Assembly: GCA_009668225.1 (NCBI GenBank)
Contig: WJYK01000005.1
Location: 248,001 to 312,000, forward strand
Origin: Enterobacteriaceae bacterium RIT693
GTDB taxonomy: Bacteria > Pseudomonadota > Gammaproteobacteria > Enterobacterales > Enterobacteriaceae
DNA length: 64,000 bases
Direction of reading: 5' to 3'
Shown here: positions 18,547-28,708 of the stretch, one piece after another
Layout of the letters: every line of letters begins with the position of its first letter
How positions within the stretch are numbered: the first letter of the stretch is position 1
The notes under the pieces: generated by a model
Seen by the model: only the letters and a program-made list of their open reading frames with translations
Told to the model about the DNA's origin: nothing
Databases searched by the model: none
Made by a program: the position numbers and the translations under genes

Positions 18547-20589
18547 ATGACCAATCCTTTACTGACCTCTTTTGAGCTGCCGCCGTTTTCCGCCATCAAA
18601 CCTGAACATGTTGTTCCGGCCGTGACTAAAGCGCTGGACGACTGCCGTGCGGCGGTGGAAAGCGTGGTTGCGCAGGGCGCGCCTTATAGCTGGCAGAACC
18701 TGGTTCAGCCGCTGGCAGAAGTGGACGATCGCCTGGGCCGCCTGTTCTCCCCGGTCAGCCATCTGAACTCGGTGCAGAACAGCCCGGAACTGCGCGAAGC
18801 CTATGAACAAACGCTGCCGCTGCTGTCCGAATACAGCACCTGGGTTGGCCAGCACGAAGGGCTGTATAACGCTTACCGCGATCTGCGTGACGGCGCGAAC
18901 TACGCCAGCCTGAGCGTCGCCGAGAAGAAAGCGGTGGACAACGCCCTGCGCGACTTCGAGCTGTCCGGTATCGGCCTGCCAAAAGACAAACAGCAGCGTT
19001 ACGGGGAGATCTCCGCTCGCCTGTCCGAGCTGGGGTCTACCTACAGCAACAACGTGCTCGATGCTACCATGGGCTGGAGCAAGCTGATTACCGATGAAGC
19101 CGAGCTGGCAGGCATGCCGGAAAGCGCATTGGCTGCGGCCCGCGCTCAGGCAGAAGCCAAAGAGCAGGACGGCTGGCTGCTGACGCTGGATATCCCAAGC
19201 TACCTGCCGGTGCTGACTTACTGCGACAACCGCGCCCTGCGCGAAGAGATGTACCGCGCGTATTCAACGCGTGCTTCTGACCAGGGGCCGAACGCCGGGA
19301 AGTGGGACAACACCCCGGTGATGGAAGAGATTCTGGCGCTACGCCACGAACTGGCTCAGCTGCTGGGCTTTGGCAACTATGCGGAAAAATCCCTCGCCAC
19401 CAAGATGGCGGAAAACCCGCAGCAGGTGCTCGAATTCCTGTCCGACCTGGCAAAACGCGCTCGCCCGCAGGGTGAAGCCGAGCTGGCTCAGCTGCGCGCC
19501 TATGCGAAAGAGCATTACGGCGTGGAAGCGCTGGAGCCGTGGGACATCACCTGGTACAGCGAAAAACAGAAACAGCACCTTTACAGCATCAGTGACGAGC
19601 AGCTGCGCCCGTACTTCCCGGAAGAGCGCGCGGTGAACGGCCTGTTCGAGGTTGTGAAGCGCATCTACGGCATTACCGCCAAAGAGCGTAAAGATATCGA
19701 CGTCTGGCACCCGGACGTGCGCTTCTTCGAGCTGTATGACGACCAGGGCGAACTGCGCGGCAGCTTCTATCTTGACCTGTACGCTCGCGAGCACAAGCGC
19801 GGCGGGGCGTGGATGGATGACTGCGTGGGTAAAATGCGTCGCGCCGACGGCTCGCTGCAAAAGCCGGTTGCCTACCTGACCTGTAACTTCAACCGACCGG
19901 TGAACGGCAAACCTGCGCTGTTTACCCACGACGAAGTGATCACCCTGTTCCATGAGTTCGGCCACGGCCTGCATCATATGCTGACCAAAATCGAAACTGC
20001 GGGCGTGTCCGGCATCAACGGCGTGCCGTGGGATGCGGTCGAGCTGCCGAGCCAGTTTATGGAAAACTGGTGCTGGGAGCCGGAAGCGCTGGCGTTTATC
20101 TCCGGCCACTATGAAACGGGCGAATCTCTGCCTGTTGAGCTGCTGGAAAAAATGCTGGCGGCGAAGAACTACCAGGCTGCGCTGTTTATTCTGCGCCAGC
20201 TGGAGTTCGGCCTGTTCGACTTCCGCCTGCATGCGGAATTCAACCCGGAGCAGGGCGCGAAAGTGCTGCAGACGCTGGCCGAGATTAAGAAACAGGTTGC
20301 CGTAGTACCGGGGCCAAGCTGGGGCCGTTTCCCGCACGCCTTCAGCCACATCTTCGCGGGTGGCTACGCGGCGGGCTATTACAGCTACCTGTGGGCCGAC
20401 GTGCTGGCGGCGGACGCTTACTCTCGCTTCGAAGAAGAAGGTATTTTCAACCGTGAAACCGGCCAGTCGTTCCTCGACAACATCCTGACCCGTGGCGGTT
20501 CGGAAGAGCCGATGGAGCTGTTCAAACGCTTCCGCGGGCGCGAGCCGCAGCTGGACGCGATGCTGGATCACTACGGTATTCAGGGCTAA
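18547..20589 (+). CDS. prlC: Oligopeptidase A
   Basis: The product is 680 residues from the ATG at 18547, which has AGGAA upstream and gives exactly the E. coli length; an upstream TTG adds 13 residues without support. It is an M3-family zinc metallopeptidase of the cytoplasm that degrades short peptides, including cleaved signal peptides. The zinc motif [10 protein letters not shown] (H-E-x-x-H) lies near residue 470, followed by the downstream Glu-containing block [10 protein letters not shown]. The next gene, rsmJ, begins eight bases after its stop, so the two are cotranscribed as in E. coli. Confidence 0.98.
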   Translation: MTNPLLTSFELPPFSAIKPEHVVPAVTKALDDCRAAVESVVAQGAPYSWQNLVQPLAEVDDRLGRLFSPVSHLNSVQNSPELREAYEQTLPLLSEYSTWVGQHEGLYNAYRDLRDGANYASLSVAEKKAVDNALRDFELSGIGLPKDKQQRYGEISARLSELGSTYSNNVLDATMGWSKLITDEAELAGMPESALAAARAQAEAKEQDGWLLTLDIPSYLPVLTYCDNRALREEMYRAYSTRASDQGPNAGKWDNTPVMEEILALRHELAQLLGFGNYAEKSLATKMAENPQQVLEFLSDLAKRARPQGEAELAQLRAYAKEHYGVEALEPWDITWYSEKQKQHLYSISDEQLRPYFPEERAVNGLFEVVKRIYGITAKERKDIDVWHPDVRFFELYDDQGELRGSFYLDLYAREHKRGGAWMDDCVGKMRRADGSLQKPVAYLTCNFNRPVNGKPALFTHDEVITLFHEFGHGLHHMLTKIETAGVSGINGVPWDAVELPSQFMENWCWEPEALAFISGHYETGESLPVELLEKMLAAKNYQAALFILRQLEFGLFDFRLHAEFNPEQGAKVLQTLAEIKKQVAVVPGPSWGRFPHAFSHIFAGGYAAGYYSYLWADVLAADAYSRFEEEGIFNRETGQSFLDNILTRGGSEEPMELFKRFRGREPQLDAMLDHYGIQG

Positions 20590-20597
20590 TCCACCAC

Positions 20598-21350
20598 GTG
20601 AAAATCTGTTTACTGACTGAAGCAGGCGCCGACTCCGGCGCCTTATCTGTTTTGAGCGAGCGCTGGCAGCTTGAGCATGATGCAGACGCTCTGATGGCGC
20701 TGGTGTTAACGCCTGAGCATCTTGAACTGCGCAAGCGCGATGAGCCAAAGCTTGGCGGCATCTTCGTTGATTTTGCCTCCGGCGCGATGGCGCACCGCCG
20801 TAAGTTTGGCGGCGGACGTGGTGAAGCGGTGGCGAAAGCTGTGGGCGTTAAAGGCAGCTATCTCCCGGACGTTGTCGACGCGACGGCCGGGCTGGGGCGG
20901 GACGCCTTCGTGCTGGCCTCCGTAGGCTGCCGCGTGCGGATGCTGGAACGCAATCCGGTAGTTGCCGCGTTACTTGATGACGGCCTGCGCCGTGGCTACG
21001 AAGATCCGGAAATCGGCGGCTGGCTGCAGGAGCGATTACAGCTCATTCATGCCTCAAGCCTGACGGCGCTCAGCGATATTACGCCGAGGCCGGATGTGGT
21101 GTATCTCGATCCGATGTTCCCCCATAAGCAGAAGAGCGCGCTGGTGAAGAAAGAGATGCGTGTTTTCCAGTCCCTGGTGGGGCCGGATGAGGATGCGGAC
21201 GGGCTGCTGGCTCCGGCCAGAGCGCTGGCGAAGAAAAGAGTCGTGGTGAAGCGCCCGGACTACGCTCCGCCGTTGGCCGACGTCGCCACGCAGAATGCGG
21301 TGGTGACCAAAGGGCACCGGTTTGATATTTATGCCGGGACGCCGGAGTAA
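20598..21350 (+). CDS. rsmJ: 16S rRNA (guanine1516-N2)-methyltransferase RsmJ
   Basis: The product is 250 residues with a GTG start eight bases after prlC, the same length and context as E. coli YhiQ/RsmJ. The SAM-binding fold shows [20 protein letters not shown], and motif IV is YLDPMFPHK. It methylates G1516 of 16S rRNA in the small subunit. In E. coli dtpB follows; here a structured repeat element fills the gap to uspA instead. Confidence 0.97.
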   Translation: MKICLLTEAGADSGALSVLSERWQLEHDADALMALVLTPEHLELRKRDEPKLGGIFVDFASGAMAHRRKFGGGRGEAVAKAVGVKGSYLPDVVDATAGLGRDAFVLASVGCRVRMLERNPVVAALLDDGLRRGYEDPEIGGWLQERLQLIHASSLTALSDITPRPDVVYLDPMFPHKQKSALVKKEMRVFQSLVGPDEDADGLLAPARALAKKRVVVKRPDYAPPLADVATQNAVVTKGHRFDIYAGTPE

Positions 21351-21419
21351 TCGCGCTGTGACAGCCCTCTTCGCCGTTGACTTTTGGTCACAACTATTCT
21401 CTATGAGGGATCGGCTAAG

Positions 21420-21781
21420 GTTCCGTTCACTTCCAGCCCTGTTGTATCTGTAGCTCCTGTACCGGTGAACGTCTTAGGGGAGTCACCGTCACTCCCCTAA
21501 GAACCCGGACTCCCGGCCAAATAAATCGCCGCAAGCGGTAAACCTCAGTTTTATCTCCCAGTCCTGGGTCGGCTGAGACGCGTTCCCGACGCTCTCAGCC
21601 TCCGGCCGTTCCCGACGTCCGGACCCTGGCCAGTCGGAGAGAAAACCGAGGCGATTTAAGCCGGAACCGTGCCTCGCTTTAAACCCGCAGCCACACAGAA
21701 AGTCACAGTCGCTTCAAGACTTACAGCCACGCCCTTGTCCCCGGCTCTCATATGGAAAACAGACATATGGGTGAACGGAAC
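21420..21781. repeat. MITE-like structured element with 11-bp terminal inverted repeats (copy A)
   Basis: The ends are perfect inverted repeats: GTTCCGTTCAC at 21420-21430 and GTGAACGGAAC at 21771-21781. Inside are a perfect 11-bp hairpin (CTTAGGGGAGT/ACTCCCCTAAG, 21473-21501), a long imperfect inverted repeat (AAATCGCC 21523-21530 with GGCGATTT 21650-21657; CCTCAGTTTTATCTCC with GGAGAGAAAACCGAGG, 14 of 16) and a nested 8-bp stem (GGCTGAGA/TCTCAGCC, 21571-21600). CGTTCCCGACG occurs twice (21581 and 21607). No protein-coding frame is convincing. The left 95 bases match, in reverse orientation, the shorter element at 62285-62419. Confidence 0.7.
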
Positions 21782-21878
21782 AGTTGAGAGCTAAAGAGTT
21801 CTTCCGGAAAGCTTTGAAATTAGAATGTGACAAAGAGACACAGAAGGGAGAGGGGGGAAAATCAAAGAGTTATGCTCT

Positions 21879-21970
21879 ATTCAGTCCCCTCTCCCCTGTG
21901 GGGAGAGGGTTAACGCTTACCGCAATTCAGTCCCCTCTCCCCTTTGGGGCTGAGGGTTAGGGTGAGGGGA
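21879..21970. repeat. Tandem C/G-rich repeat with hairpins downstream of uspA
   Basis: A 19-base sequence (ATTCAGTCCCCTCTCCCCT) occurs exactly at 21879 and 21925. The first copy forms a 10-bp perfect stem (CCCTCTCCCC/GGGGAGAGGG, 3-base loop, 21887-21909); the second pairs with GGGGCTGAGGG and TGAGGGG. It lies just past the uspA stop codon and may act as its transcript end, although no clean T-run follows on the minus strand. It resembles the widespread CCCTCTCCC-type intergenic repeats. Confidence 0.6.
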
Positions 21971-21975
21971 AAGTG

Positions 21976-22413
21976 TTACTCGTCTTCTTCATCACGCAGC
22001 GGAACAATCAGCATATCCACATGCACGGTATTGATCAGCTGGCGCGCCGAGGACATCAGCTTGCTCCAGAAATCCTGGTGGTGCCCACAAACCACCAAAT
22101 CCATATCGTATTTCTTAATGGCGTCTACCAGCACCTGGCCCAGGTCGCCGCTGCCGCTCAGCGTTTCGGTGATAGGATAACCCGCGCCGGTGGAGAGCTC
22201 GGTGAGCGCGTGGTGAGTCTCTTCGGAAATGCGTTTCTGCATATCGCCCAGATTGACATCAATCAGCCCGGTATACAGATCGGAGTAATTTACATCGACA
22301 TGAATCAGGGAAACTTTCGCGTTATAAGGACGAGCCATGGAAACGGCTTTTTCTACCAGGACTTTACTCTCAGGGGAGAGGTCAACTGCGATCAGAATGT
22401 GTTTGTAAGCCAT
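21976..22413 (-). CDS. uspA: Universal stress protein A
   Basis: The product is 145 residues, nearly identical in length to E. coli UspA. It starts [20 protein letters not shown] and has the conserved [20 protein letters not shown] and [11 protein letters not shown] ending. It lacks the G-x2-G-x9-G(S/T) ATP motif in the UspA fashion. The cytoplasmic protein accumulates on growth arrest and protects against stress. It is divergent from uspB across 366 bases, the conserved E. coli arrangement. Confidence 0.98.
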   Translation of the reverse strand: MAYKHILIAVDLSPESKVLVEKAVSMARPYNAKVSLIHVDVNYSDLYTGLIDVNLGDMQKRISEETHHALTELSTGAGYPITETLSGSGDLGQVLVDAIKKYDMDLVVCGHHQDFWSKLMSSARQLINTVHVDMLIVPLRDEEDE

Positions 22414-22779
22414 AATGTTACTCCTTCCATAAGTTATCGATGACTCTCGCCGTCATCGTCTAAACCGCAGCGGCATGAGCTACGGTCACCCGATCTAAAG
22501 ACTTAAATTGTAGATGGTATTTCTATCTTATAACGAGCTATTCAGCCCGACAATGCGCTATCCCTCACTCTCATTCAAGCGAAAAATGAATCCGGCCACT
22601 TTGATAAAGATTAACGCGGTGGTAAAAAAATTAAGGGATCTCCTACACTATTAAATGAGCCGGACGGGAAGATTGCTGTGACCTGTATCGGTTATTCGCT
22701 GCAGGATTGTCTGACAGGGTTTTCGGGGAGAGCGGTTGTCCCGGAGCAAACGCTTCGAGGGCTTCGCCGGGAGGGGTAC
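22414..22779 (+). promoter_or_regulatory. uspA-uspB divergent control region with sigma-S-type -10
   Basis: This 366-base divergent intergenic region contains CCTACACTATTAA (22642-22654), a close match to the sigma-S extended -10 element (CTAYACTTAA), reading toward uspB. E. coli uspB is known to be RpoS-dependent. The long leader after it (22655-22779) ends in the strong GGGAGGGG ribosome site of uspB. The plus-strand frame running from 22678 is an extension of uspB and not a separate gene. Confidence 0.55.
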
Positions 22780-23115
22780 ATGATCAGCACCGTCGCGCTG
22801 TTCTGGGCGCTTTGTGTAGTTTGTGTGGTGAATATGGCGCGCTATTACTCTTCACTGCGCGCGTTACTGGTGGTGCTGCGCGGGTGCGATCCACTGCTGT
22901 ATCAGTATGTCGACGGCGGCGGTTTTTTCACCTCGCACGGTCAACCCAGCAAACAGGTACGGCTGGTGCGTTATATTTACGGTCAGCGCTATCTGGACCA
23001 CCACGACGAGGAATTTATTCGCCGCTGTGAGCGCCTGCGCCGCCAGTTTATTCTGACGAGTTCGCTGTGCGGGCTGGTGGTAATTAGCCTTGTTGGGCTG
23101 ATTATCTGGCACTAG
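22780..23115 (+). CDS. uspB: Universal stress (ethanol tolerance) protein B
   Basis: The product is 111 residues from the ATG at 22780 ([20 protein letters not shown]), the E. coli length, with GGGAGGGG just upstream. It has an N-terminal membrane segment (residues 2-20) and a C-terminal one ([20 protein letters not shown]), with a hydrophilic part between. The known inner-membrane protein is induced in stationary phase through RpoS and is needed for ethanol resistance. It converges on pitA, with a shared terminator. Confidence 0.97.
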   Translation: MISTVALFWALCVVCVVNMARYYSSLRALLVVLRGCDPLLYQYVDGGGFFTSHGQPSKQVRLVRYIYGQRYLDHHDEEFIRRCERLRRQFILTSSLCGLVVISLVGLIIWH

Positions 23116-23144
23116 GTTATCAGGGCTGAGTTATGCATAAGCAT

Positions 23145-23180
23145 AAAAAAAGCGGGCCAGTTTCCTGACCCGCTTTTTCT
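23145..23180. terminator. Bidirectional terminator between uspB and pitA
   Basis: AGCGGGCCAG/CTGACCCGCT forms a 10-bp stem (one G-T pair) with a 4-base loop. A-runs lie on the left (23145-23150) and a T-run on the right, so it can end transcripts from both convergent genes. Confidence 0.85.
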
Positions 23181-23192
23181 TTTGGCTGCCGC

Positions 23193-24689
23193 TTACACGA
23201 AGCGCAGCGCAATCCAGTACAGCCCGCCGGAGAGCAGAATCGAAGCCGGTAAGGTGAATATCCAGGCCATCAGGATATTGGTTACCGTCTTACGCTGTAG
23301 GCCGCCGCCGTCCACGATCATCGTCCCCGCCACGGAGGAAGAGAGCACGTGAGTGGTGGAAACCGGCATCCCGGTGTAGCTTGCCAGACCGATAGAAACG
23401 GCGGCCGTCATCTGCGCGGACATCCCTTGCGCATAGGTCATGCCTTTCTTACCGATCTTCTCACCGATGGTGGTCGCCACACGGCGCCAGCCGATCATCG
23501 TCCCGATACCCAGCGCCAGCGCAACGGCCAGAATAATCCAGACCGGCGCGTACTCGATGGTGCTAAGCATGTCGCCTTTCAGTTTCTTCAGCAGGCGCTG
23601 ATCGTCCGCGTTCACTTCCGGCAGCTTCGCCACTTTATCGGTTGTGTCGGAGATGCAGAGCATGATGCGACGCAGCTGGCTACGCTGCTCAATGCTGAGC
23701 TTGTCGTAGCTTTCGATGTCGGTCAGCATTAGCTTCGCGCGGTCCAGTGCGGTGATCGCGTTAGCCGGATGGCAGTGGAACTGAGCCGGTTCAGTTGCGC
23801 CCGCTTCCGGAGACGGGATCAGCTGTTCCGAACCTGTCGCTTTCTGCAGCAGTTCAGGATGCTGCTGGAAGTAAGTTTCGACGTTGTTCACCGCATCGCG
23901 GGTCCGGGTGATTTCGTAGCCGGAGGCGTTCATGTTCACCACGAAGCCCGCCGGAGCCACGCCAATCAGCACCAGCATAATCAGGCCAATGCCTTTCTGA
24001 CCGTCGTTAGCGCCGTGAGAGAAACTCACGCCGATAGCGGACAGGATCAGGGCGATTCGCGTCCAGAAAGGCGGCTTTTTCTTGCCGTCTTGCTTTTCAC
24101 GTTCCGCAGGCGTCAGGTGAATACGCTGCTTTTTCTTGGTGTTGCTCCAGTAACGGCGCAGCAGGAAAATCAACCCACCGGCAATCACCAACCCGACAAT
24201 CGGGGACAGAATTAATGAAGCGAAGATCCCAACAACTTTCGGGATATTCAGCGCGTCGACAACCGAGGTGCCGGTCAGCAGCGCGTTGGTCAAACCGATA
24301 CCGATGATGGCACCGATAAGCGTATGGGAGCTGGAGGCCGGCAGACCGAAATACCAGGTGCCGAGGTTCCAGATAATAGCGGCCAGTAACATAGAGAACA
24401 CCATGGCGAGACCATGTGCCGATCCTACGTTTAACAGCAGATCTGTAGGCAGCATATGCACAATGGCATAGGCTACGCTCAGCCCACCGAGCAGAACGCC
24501 GAAGAAGTTAAACAACGCAGCCATTGCCACCGCAAGTTGCGATCGCATAGCGCGGGTGTAAATTACCGTTGCTACTGCGTTGGCCGTATCGTGGAAACCA
24601 TTAATAGCTTCGTAGAACAGCACAAATGCCAGAGCAAGCAAAAGTAAAAGCCCGGTATGAAGATCCAGGCCGGCAAACAAATGTAGCAT
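23193..24689 (-). CDS. pitA: Low-affinity inorganic phosphate/metal-phosphate transporter PitA
   Basis: The product is 498 residues from the ATG at 24689 ([20 protein letters not shown]), the E. coli start; the 19-codon upstream extension has no support. It is an inner-membrane protein with about 10 hydrophobic segments. The duplicated PiT signature is visible as [18 protein letters not shown] near residue 30 and [20 protein letters not shown] near residue 240. It imports phosphate as neutral metal-phosphate driven by protons. The locus uspB-pitA-yhiN is as in E. coli. Confidence 0.97.
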   Translation of the reverse strand: MLHLFAGLDLHTGLLLLLALAFVLFYEAINGFHDTANAVATVIYTRAMRSQLAVAMAALFNFFGVLLGGLSVAYAIVHMLPTDLLLNVGSAHGLAMVFSMLLAAIIWNLGTWYFGLPASSSHTLIGAIIGIGLTNALLTGTSVVDALNIPKVVGIFASLILSPIVGLVIAGGLIFLLRRYWSNTKKKQRIHLTPAEREKQDGKKKPPFWTRIALILSAIGVSFSHGANDGQKGIGLIMLVLIGVAPAGFVVNMNASGYEITRTRDAVNNVETYFQQHPELLQKATGSEQLIPSPEAGATEPAQFHCHPANAITALDRAKLMLTDIESYDKLSIEQRSQLRRIMLCISDTTDKVAKLPEVNADDQRLLKKLKGDMLSTIEYAPVWIILAVALALGIGTMIGWRRVATTIGEKIGKKGMTYAQGMSAQMTAAVSIGLASYTGMPVSTTHVLSSSVAGTMIVDGGGLQRKTVTNILMAWIFTLPASILLSGGLYWIALRFV

Positions 24690-24918
24690 AGACGTTACGC
24701 CATTTTGAGGACATGAACGCGGCGCATTATGTAAGACAACCTCCACCGCGGCAAAGTGAAATCTGGACTTTTTTTGATTTTAGTCGCCATCAGGCAAACA
24801 AGTGGAATGATTTACATTTTGTTTATCAATAACCTGCATTTGTTATTCACCATAAAGCTGGTGTGACCAGCCGCGGGTCTTTACAATCCGTTGCCTTAAG
24901 CATAGTTGGGAGTCGGTC

Positions 24919-26109
24919 GTGGAAAAGTTTGATGCCATTATTATAGGTGCGGGTGCAGCGGGAATGTTTTGTGCGGCGTTGGCCGGGCAGGCTGGTGGCC
25001 GCGTGTTGCTGATTGATAATGGTAAAAAGCCGGGCCGTAAAATCCTCATGTCCGGCGGCGGCCGCTGCAACTTTACTAATCTTTATGTTGAGCCAGCGGC
25101 CTATCTTAGCGAGAACCCGCATTTTTGTAAGTCAGCGCTGGCGCGTTATACCCAGTGGGACTTTATCGACATGGTGGGCAAATACGGTATTGCCTGGCAT
25201 GAGAAAACCCTTGGTCAGCTGTTCTGCGACGACTCCGCGCAGCAGGTGGTCGATATGCTGGTGGCCGAATGCGAGAAAGGCAAAGTGACGATGCGCCTTC
25301 GCAGCGAGGTGCTGGGCATTGAGCGTGACGAGCAGGGCTTTACGTTACAGCTTAACGGCGGCAGCGTTCAGGGGGCCAAACTGGTTATCGCCAGCGGCGG
25401 CCTGTCGATGCCGGGGCTGGGCGCGACGCCGTTCGGTTATAAAGTGGCGGAGCAGTTTGGCCTGAAGGTGCTGCCGACCCGTGCGGGGCTGGTGCCGTTT
25501 ACCCTGCATAAACCTCTGCTGGAGCAACTGCAGGTGCTGTCCGGCGTCTCGGTGCCGTCCGTCATCACCGCAGAAAACGGCGTCAGCTTCCGGGAAAGCC
25601 TGCTGTTTACCCACCGGGGCCTTTCTGGCCCAGCCGTGTTACAGCTCTCCAGCTACTGGCAGCCGGGCGAATTCGTCAGCGTGAATCTGCTGCCGGACAC
25701 CGATCTGGACGGCTTTATCCACGAGCAGCGCAACGCGCACCCAAATCAGAGCCTGAAAAACACGCTGGCGATGGTGCTGCCCAAGCGCCTGGTGGAATGC
25801 TTGCAGCAGCTGGAGCAAATCCCGGACGTTACGCTCAAGCAGCTTAACAGCCGCCAGCAAAGCGAGCTGGTTGATACTCTGCAGAGCTGGCGCGTTCAGC
25901 CCAACGGCACCGAAGGCTACCGCACGGCAGAAGTGACCCTGGGCGGCGTGGACACCAACGAACTTTCCTCGCGTACCATGGAAGCCAAAAAAGCGCCGGG
26001 TCTCTATTTTATCGGCGAAGTGATGGACGTCAGCGGCTGGCTCGGCGGCTATAACTTCCAGTGGGCCTGGAGTTCAGCCTGGGCGTGCGCGCAGGCGCTG
26101 GTGGAATAA
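24919..26109 (+). CDS. yhiN: Flavoprotein YhiN (HI0933 family), predicted NAD(P)/FAD oxidoreductase
   Basis: The product is 396 residues with a GTG start. The FAD-binding Rossmann motif is IIIGAGAAGMFCA (residues 8-20), followed by the family hallmark KPGRKILMSGGGRCNFTN. ASGGLSMPGLGATPFGY and the C-terminal GWLGGYNFQWAWSSAW blocks are typical of the HI0933 family. The substrate is not established. It is divergent from pitA, as in E. coli; the region after it is replaced by accessory genes. Confidence 0.93.
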   Translation: MEKFDAIIIGAGAAGMFCAALAGQAGGRVLLIDNGKKPGRKILMSGGGRCNFTNLYVEPAAYLSENPHFCKSALARYTQWDFIDMVGKYGIAWHEKTLGQLFCDDSAQQVVDMLVAECEKGKVTMRLRSEVLGIERDEQGFTLQLNGGSVQGAKLVIASGGLSMPGLGATPFGYKVAEQFGLKVLPTRAGLVPFTLHKPLLEQLQVLSGVSVPSVITAENGVSFRESLLFTHRGLSGPAVLQLSSYWQPGEFVSVNLLPDTDLDGFIHEQRNAHPNQSLKNTLAMVLPKRLVECLQQLEQIPDVTLKQLNSRQQSELVDTLQSWRVQPNGTEGYRTAEVTLGGVDTNELSSRTMEAKKAPGLYFIGEVMDVSGWLGGYNFQWAWSSAWACAQALVE

Positions 26110-26348
26110 AACTAATCAAAAAGATGTGCATCTTCGTTTCGGTCTATGCATTCCGTTTATAGCACGGAATGATTTCATGATACTCGTGAACTGTGATGCT
26201 CTTTTATTTAGCATTTTATGTTCGCCTATATTTTCCCCTACTATTAATGGTAGGTCACAGTTGTTGTTAGATACAATCTTTCCATTTAAATGTAAAAGTA
26301 TATTGTCAGATAAATATTTTTTCTTTATTGGCTGAAAGAGATATGAAA

Positions 26349-27731
26349 ATGTGGGAAGTAAATTATGATTTTTATGGAGTAGGTCAAGGGTTATTTTGTA
26401 CTGGGGCTTTATTAAATAATGAATCCAAAGTGGTATACCAATGGATTTACGATTGTGGCACGAACTCTAAGAAAGACCTTCTTCGTGAAAAAATAAAACA
26501 TTATGCTGTTAAGACAAATGATTTAAATGGAAGTAATTTCATTGATTTAATTTGCTTGTCACATTTCGATCATGATCATATTAGCGGGGTTGTTGATATT
26601 CTTTCTCGTTTTAAGGTCGGAGACGTTCTTCTTCCTTATATTCCAATGTGGAAAAGATTAGTTATAGCTTTTGAGGAAAAATGCCGATCAGGTTCCTATC
26701 TAATGGATTTTTTAATTGATCCTGTAGCGTTTCTTCAGCGTAAAGCAACAAGAGGGATTGGGCGGATTATTTATGTTTCATCTCCTAACGATGCGCCTGA
26801 TGAGATTTCAGAGATACCTGATAATTTCATATCTCCACGAAAGCTAGAACCTAATGAATATAATTTTGATGAAGAGTTACCAATTTCTGGACAGGCTCTC
26901 ATTGAGGGTAACTATAAAGCAGTAAACCCAGATGATAGTATGTTGACTGCTGAGGACAGAGAAAATAAAAACGCGGGTATTAAAGCTCAGGTTCTTACTC
27001 TTGAGGTGGGGGCATGCTTGCAAATTTTTTCTGTATGGGAATTTGTACCCTATAATGATTCTTGTCTGGTTTCTTTAGTAAATGCAAAGTTTAAGAAGAA
27101 GGTCTTACTTAAGTCAAAGAGCTTGCTTTTGGGGAAGAATAACGCTGAAAGACATTCAATCCTTACTGAGCTGAAAGAGATTTATGATGATGTTTTCGGG
27201 TGTAAGCCATACAGAAGAAATGTCATATCATTATTTCTCTATACAGGACCTATTCTTTCAGGAAATTTTTGCTCTTGGGTTATTCATTCAGAGTTATATA
27301 TCTGGAAGCAGCAAAATTTACAGCTTAGAGTTGTTACTGAAAAATCAACATTGTATTTTTGGCCACCTACAAAATCAGGTGTTCTGTATACCGGTGATGG
27401 TTATCTTAATACATTAAAAAGAATAAACTCGCTGATTGATTTTTTAGGAGAAAAAAGAATGAAAAACATTCATCTTCTACAGGTTATGCATCATGGTGCG
27501 AAAGGTAACTGGCGTTCGGGATTGGCAAAGATTTTGAATCCTGAGTATAGCCTTTTTAGCTCTGATCCGAGTCTATCCTCACCTGGCCATCCACATTCTG
27601 ATGTGGCAAAAGATTTCTGGAATTATAACCCGATACAGGTGGATAAAGTGAATTCGGCCACGCTTACTTTACACGCCGGACTTACCGTTATTTCACCCGA
27701 AATGAGTAAGAAAAAAAGAAAAAGGCTTTAA
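26349..27731 (+). CDS. Stand-alone ComEC/Rec2-type metallo-beta-lactamase-fold hydrolase
   Basis: The product is 460 residues from the ATG at 26349, chosen because GAAAGAG lies eight bases before it; an ATG two codons earlier is also possible. Motifs match the soluble ComEC/Rec2-type MBL domain in order: FYGVGQGLF (residues 7-15), YDCG, the metal motif SHFDHDHISG (H-x-D-H-D-H), LYTGDG, VMHHGAKG and SSPGHPHSD. The last stretch is basic (KKKRKRL). An internal insertion of about 150 residues has no motif I recognise. There is no membrane part. The gene is markedly more AT-rich than its neighbours and alone between yhiN and a DeoR gene, so it is probably acquired. Family members are predicted metal-dependent phosphoesterases or nucleases; the role is unknown. 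Confidence 0.8.
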   Translation: MWEVNYDFYGVGQGLFCTGALLNNESKVVYQWIYDCGTNSKKDLLREKIKHYAVKTNDLNGSNFIDLICLSHFDHDHISGVVDILSRFKVGDVLLPYIPMWKRLVIAFEEKCRSGSYLMDFLIDPVAFLQRKATRGIGRIIYVSSPNDAPDEISEIPDNFISPRKLEPNEYNFDEELPISGQALIEGNYKAVNPDDSMLTAEDRENKNAGIKAQVLTLEVGACLQIFSVWEFVPYNDSCLVSLVNAKFKKKVLLKSKSLLLGKNNAERHSILTELKEIYDDVFGCKPYRRNVISLFLYTGPILSGNFCSWVIHSELYIWKQQNLQLRVVTEKSTLYFWPPTKSGVLYTGDGYLNTLKRINSLIDFLGEKRMKNIHLLQVMHHGAKGNWRSGLAKILNPEYSLFSSDPSLSSPGHPHSDVAKDFWNYNPIQVDKVNSATLTLHAGLTVISPEMSKKKRKRL

Positions 27732-27907
27732 TAAATCTGAATGGTGTAGAAAAATTTAGCGGAAAGTTTCTTCCTGATTATTGTCTGTCGTCAGGAATGG
27801 GCGAAATTAAATTTTATAGGAGTCAAGGAGAATGCTGACTCACTGTCATCATGGGAATGATAGATTGTGATATGTTATGCACAATTGCAGCTATTTGAGG
27901 GCTAAAC

Positions 27908-28672
27908 GTGACAGATTATGACGCATTGCCTGAACAGCGCCAGGCGATGATCCACCAGATCCTGACCGAAACAGGCAGGGTGATTGGGGCTGACGTGGCG
28001 CGGAAGCTGGGCGTGTCTGAGCACACTATTCGCCGCGACCTGCAGGAGCTGGCGCGCCGTGGCCTGTGTAAAAAGGTTTATGGCGGCGCCATCAGCCAGT
28101 TCCAGCAGTCTGCCAGCTTCGAAACTCGCGTGTCGCAGGATGTGGGGGAGAAATCCCAGGTGGCAAGAAAGTGTGCCGGGATGATCAAAGCCAATACCTG
28201 CGTGTTTCTCGACGCCGGTTCAACCTATCTGGCGATGGTGGAGTTTATTCCCGAAGAGCTGGATCTCACTATTGTCACCAATTCTCCGCAGATTGCCGCC
28301 GCGCTAAGCGGCCGTACCCGTGGCGAGCTGATTCTGTTGGGTGGCAAAGTGAATCCGCTGACCGGCAGCACCCTGGGATCCGACACGGTGAACCAGCTGC
28401 GAGGCATGGTTTTCGATCAGACCTTTATCGGCGTCTGTGGGCTGGATCCGCAGGCTGGCCTGAGCGCGGTTTATTACGAAGATGCCTGTTTTAAGCGAGA
28501 ACTGCTGAGCCAGAGCAACGAGGTGGTCGCCGCCGTAACGGCCAATAAGATGTCCCAGGTGGCACGTTATAAAGTGGCGCCTTGCGAAGACATTGATGTG
28601 GCGGTGGTCAGCACCGAAACCAACATTGCCGATTTCAGCGGCGTTAACCTGCATATCGAAGTCGCCGGCTAG
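27908..28672 (+). CDS. DeoR-family transcriptional regulator
   Basis: The product is 254 residues with a GTG start and GAGGG upstream. The N-terminal HTH of the DeoR family is intact (LPEQRQAMIHQILTETGRVI, then VSEHTIRRDLQELARRG). The sugar-phosphate-binding domain shows FLDAGSTYLAMVEFI, TNSPQIAAAL, LLGGKVNP and FIGVCGLDPQAGLS. Such repressors sense phosphorylated sugars or nucleosides. It converges on the HAD phosphatase gene 36 bases away. Which genes it controls is not visible. Confidence 0.9.
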   Translation: MTDYDALPEQRQAMIHQILTETGRVIGADVARKLGVSEHTIRRDLQELARRGLCKKVYGGAISQFQQSASFETRVSQDVGEKSQVARKCAGMIKANTCVFLDAGSTYLAMVEFIPEELDLTIVTNSPQIAAALSGRTRGELILLGGKVNPLTGSTLGSDTVNQLRGMVFDQTFIGVCGLDPQAGLSAVYYEDACFKRELLSQSNEVVAAVTANKMSQVARYKVAPCEDIDVAVVSTETNIADFSGVNLHIEVAG

Positions 28673-28708
28673 CAAAACGGGCGACGCGTCTGCCGCCCAT
28701 CTTCACAT

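Noticed and set aside
19339-20748. 469-codon open frame on the minus strand
   Set aside because: It lies antisense to prlC, which is fully conserved. Long antisense frames are common in GC-rich genes, and the translation has no family features.
26126-26335. 69-codon frame between yhiN and the MBL gene
   Set aside because: It has no ribosome site and no similarity I recognise, and it runs into the MBL leader. The AT-rich region easily yields such frames.
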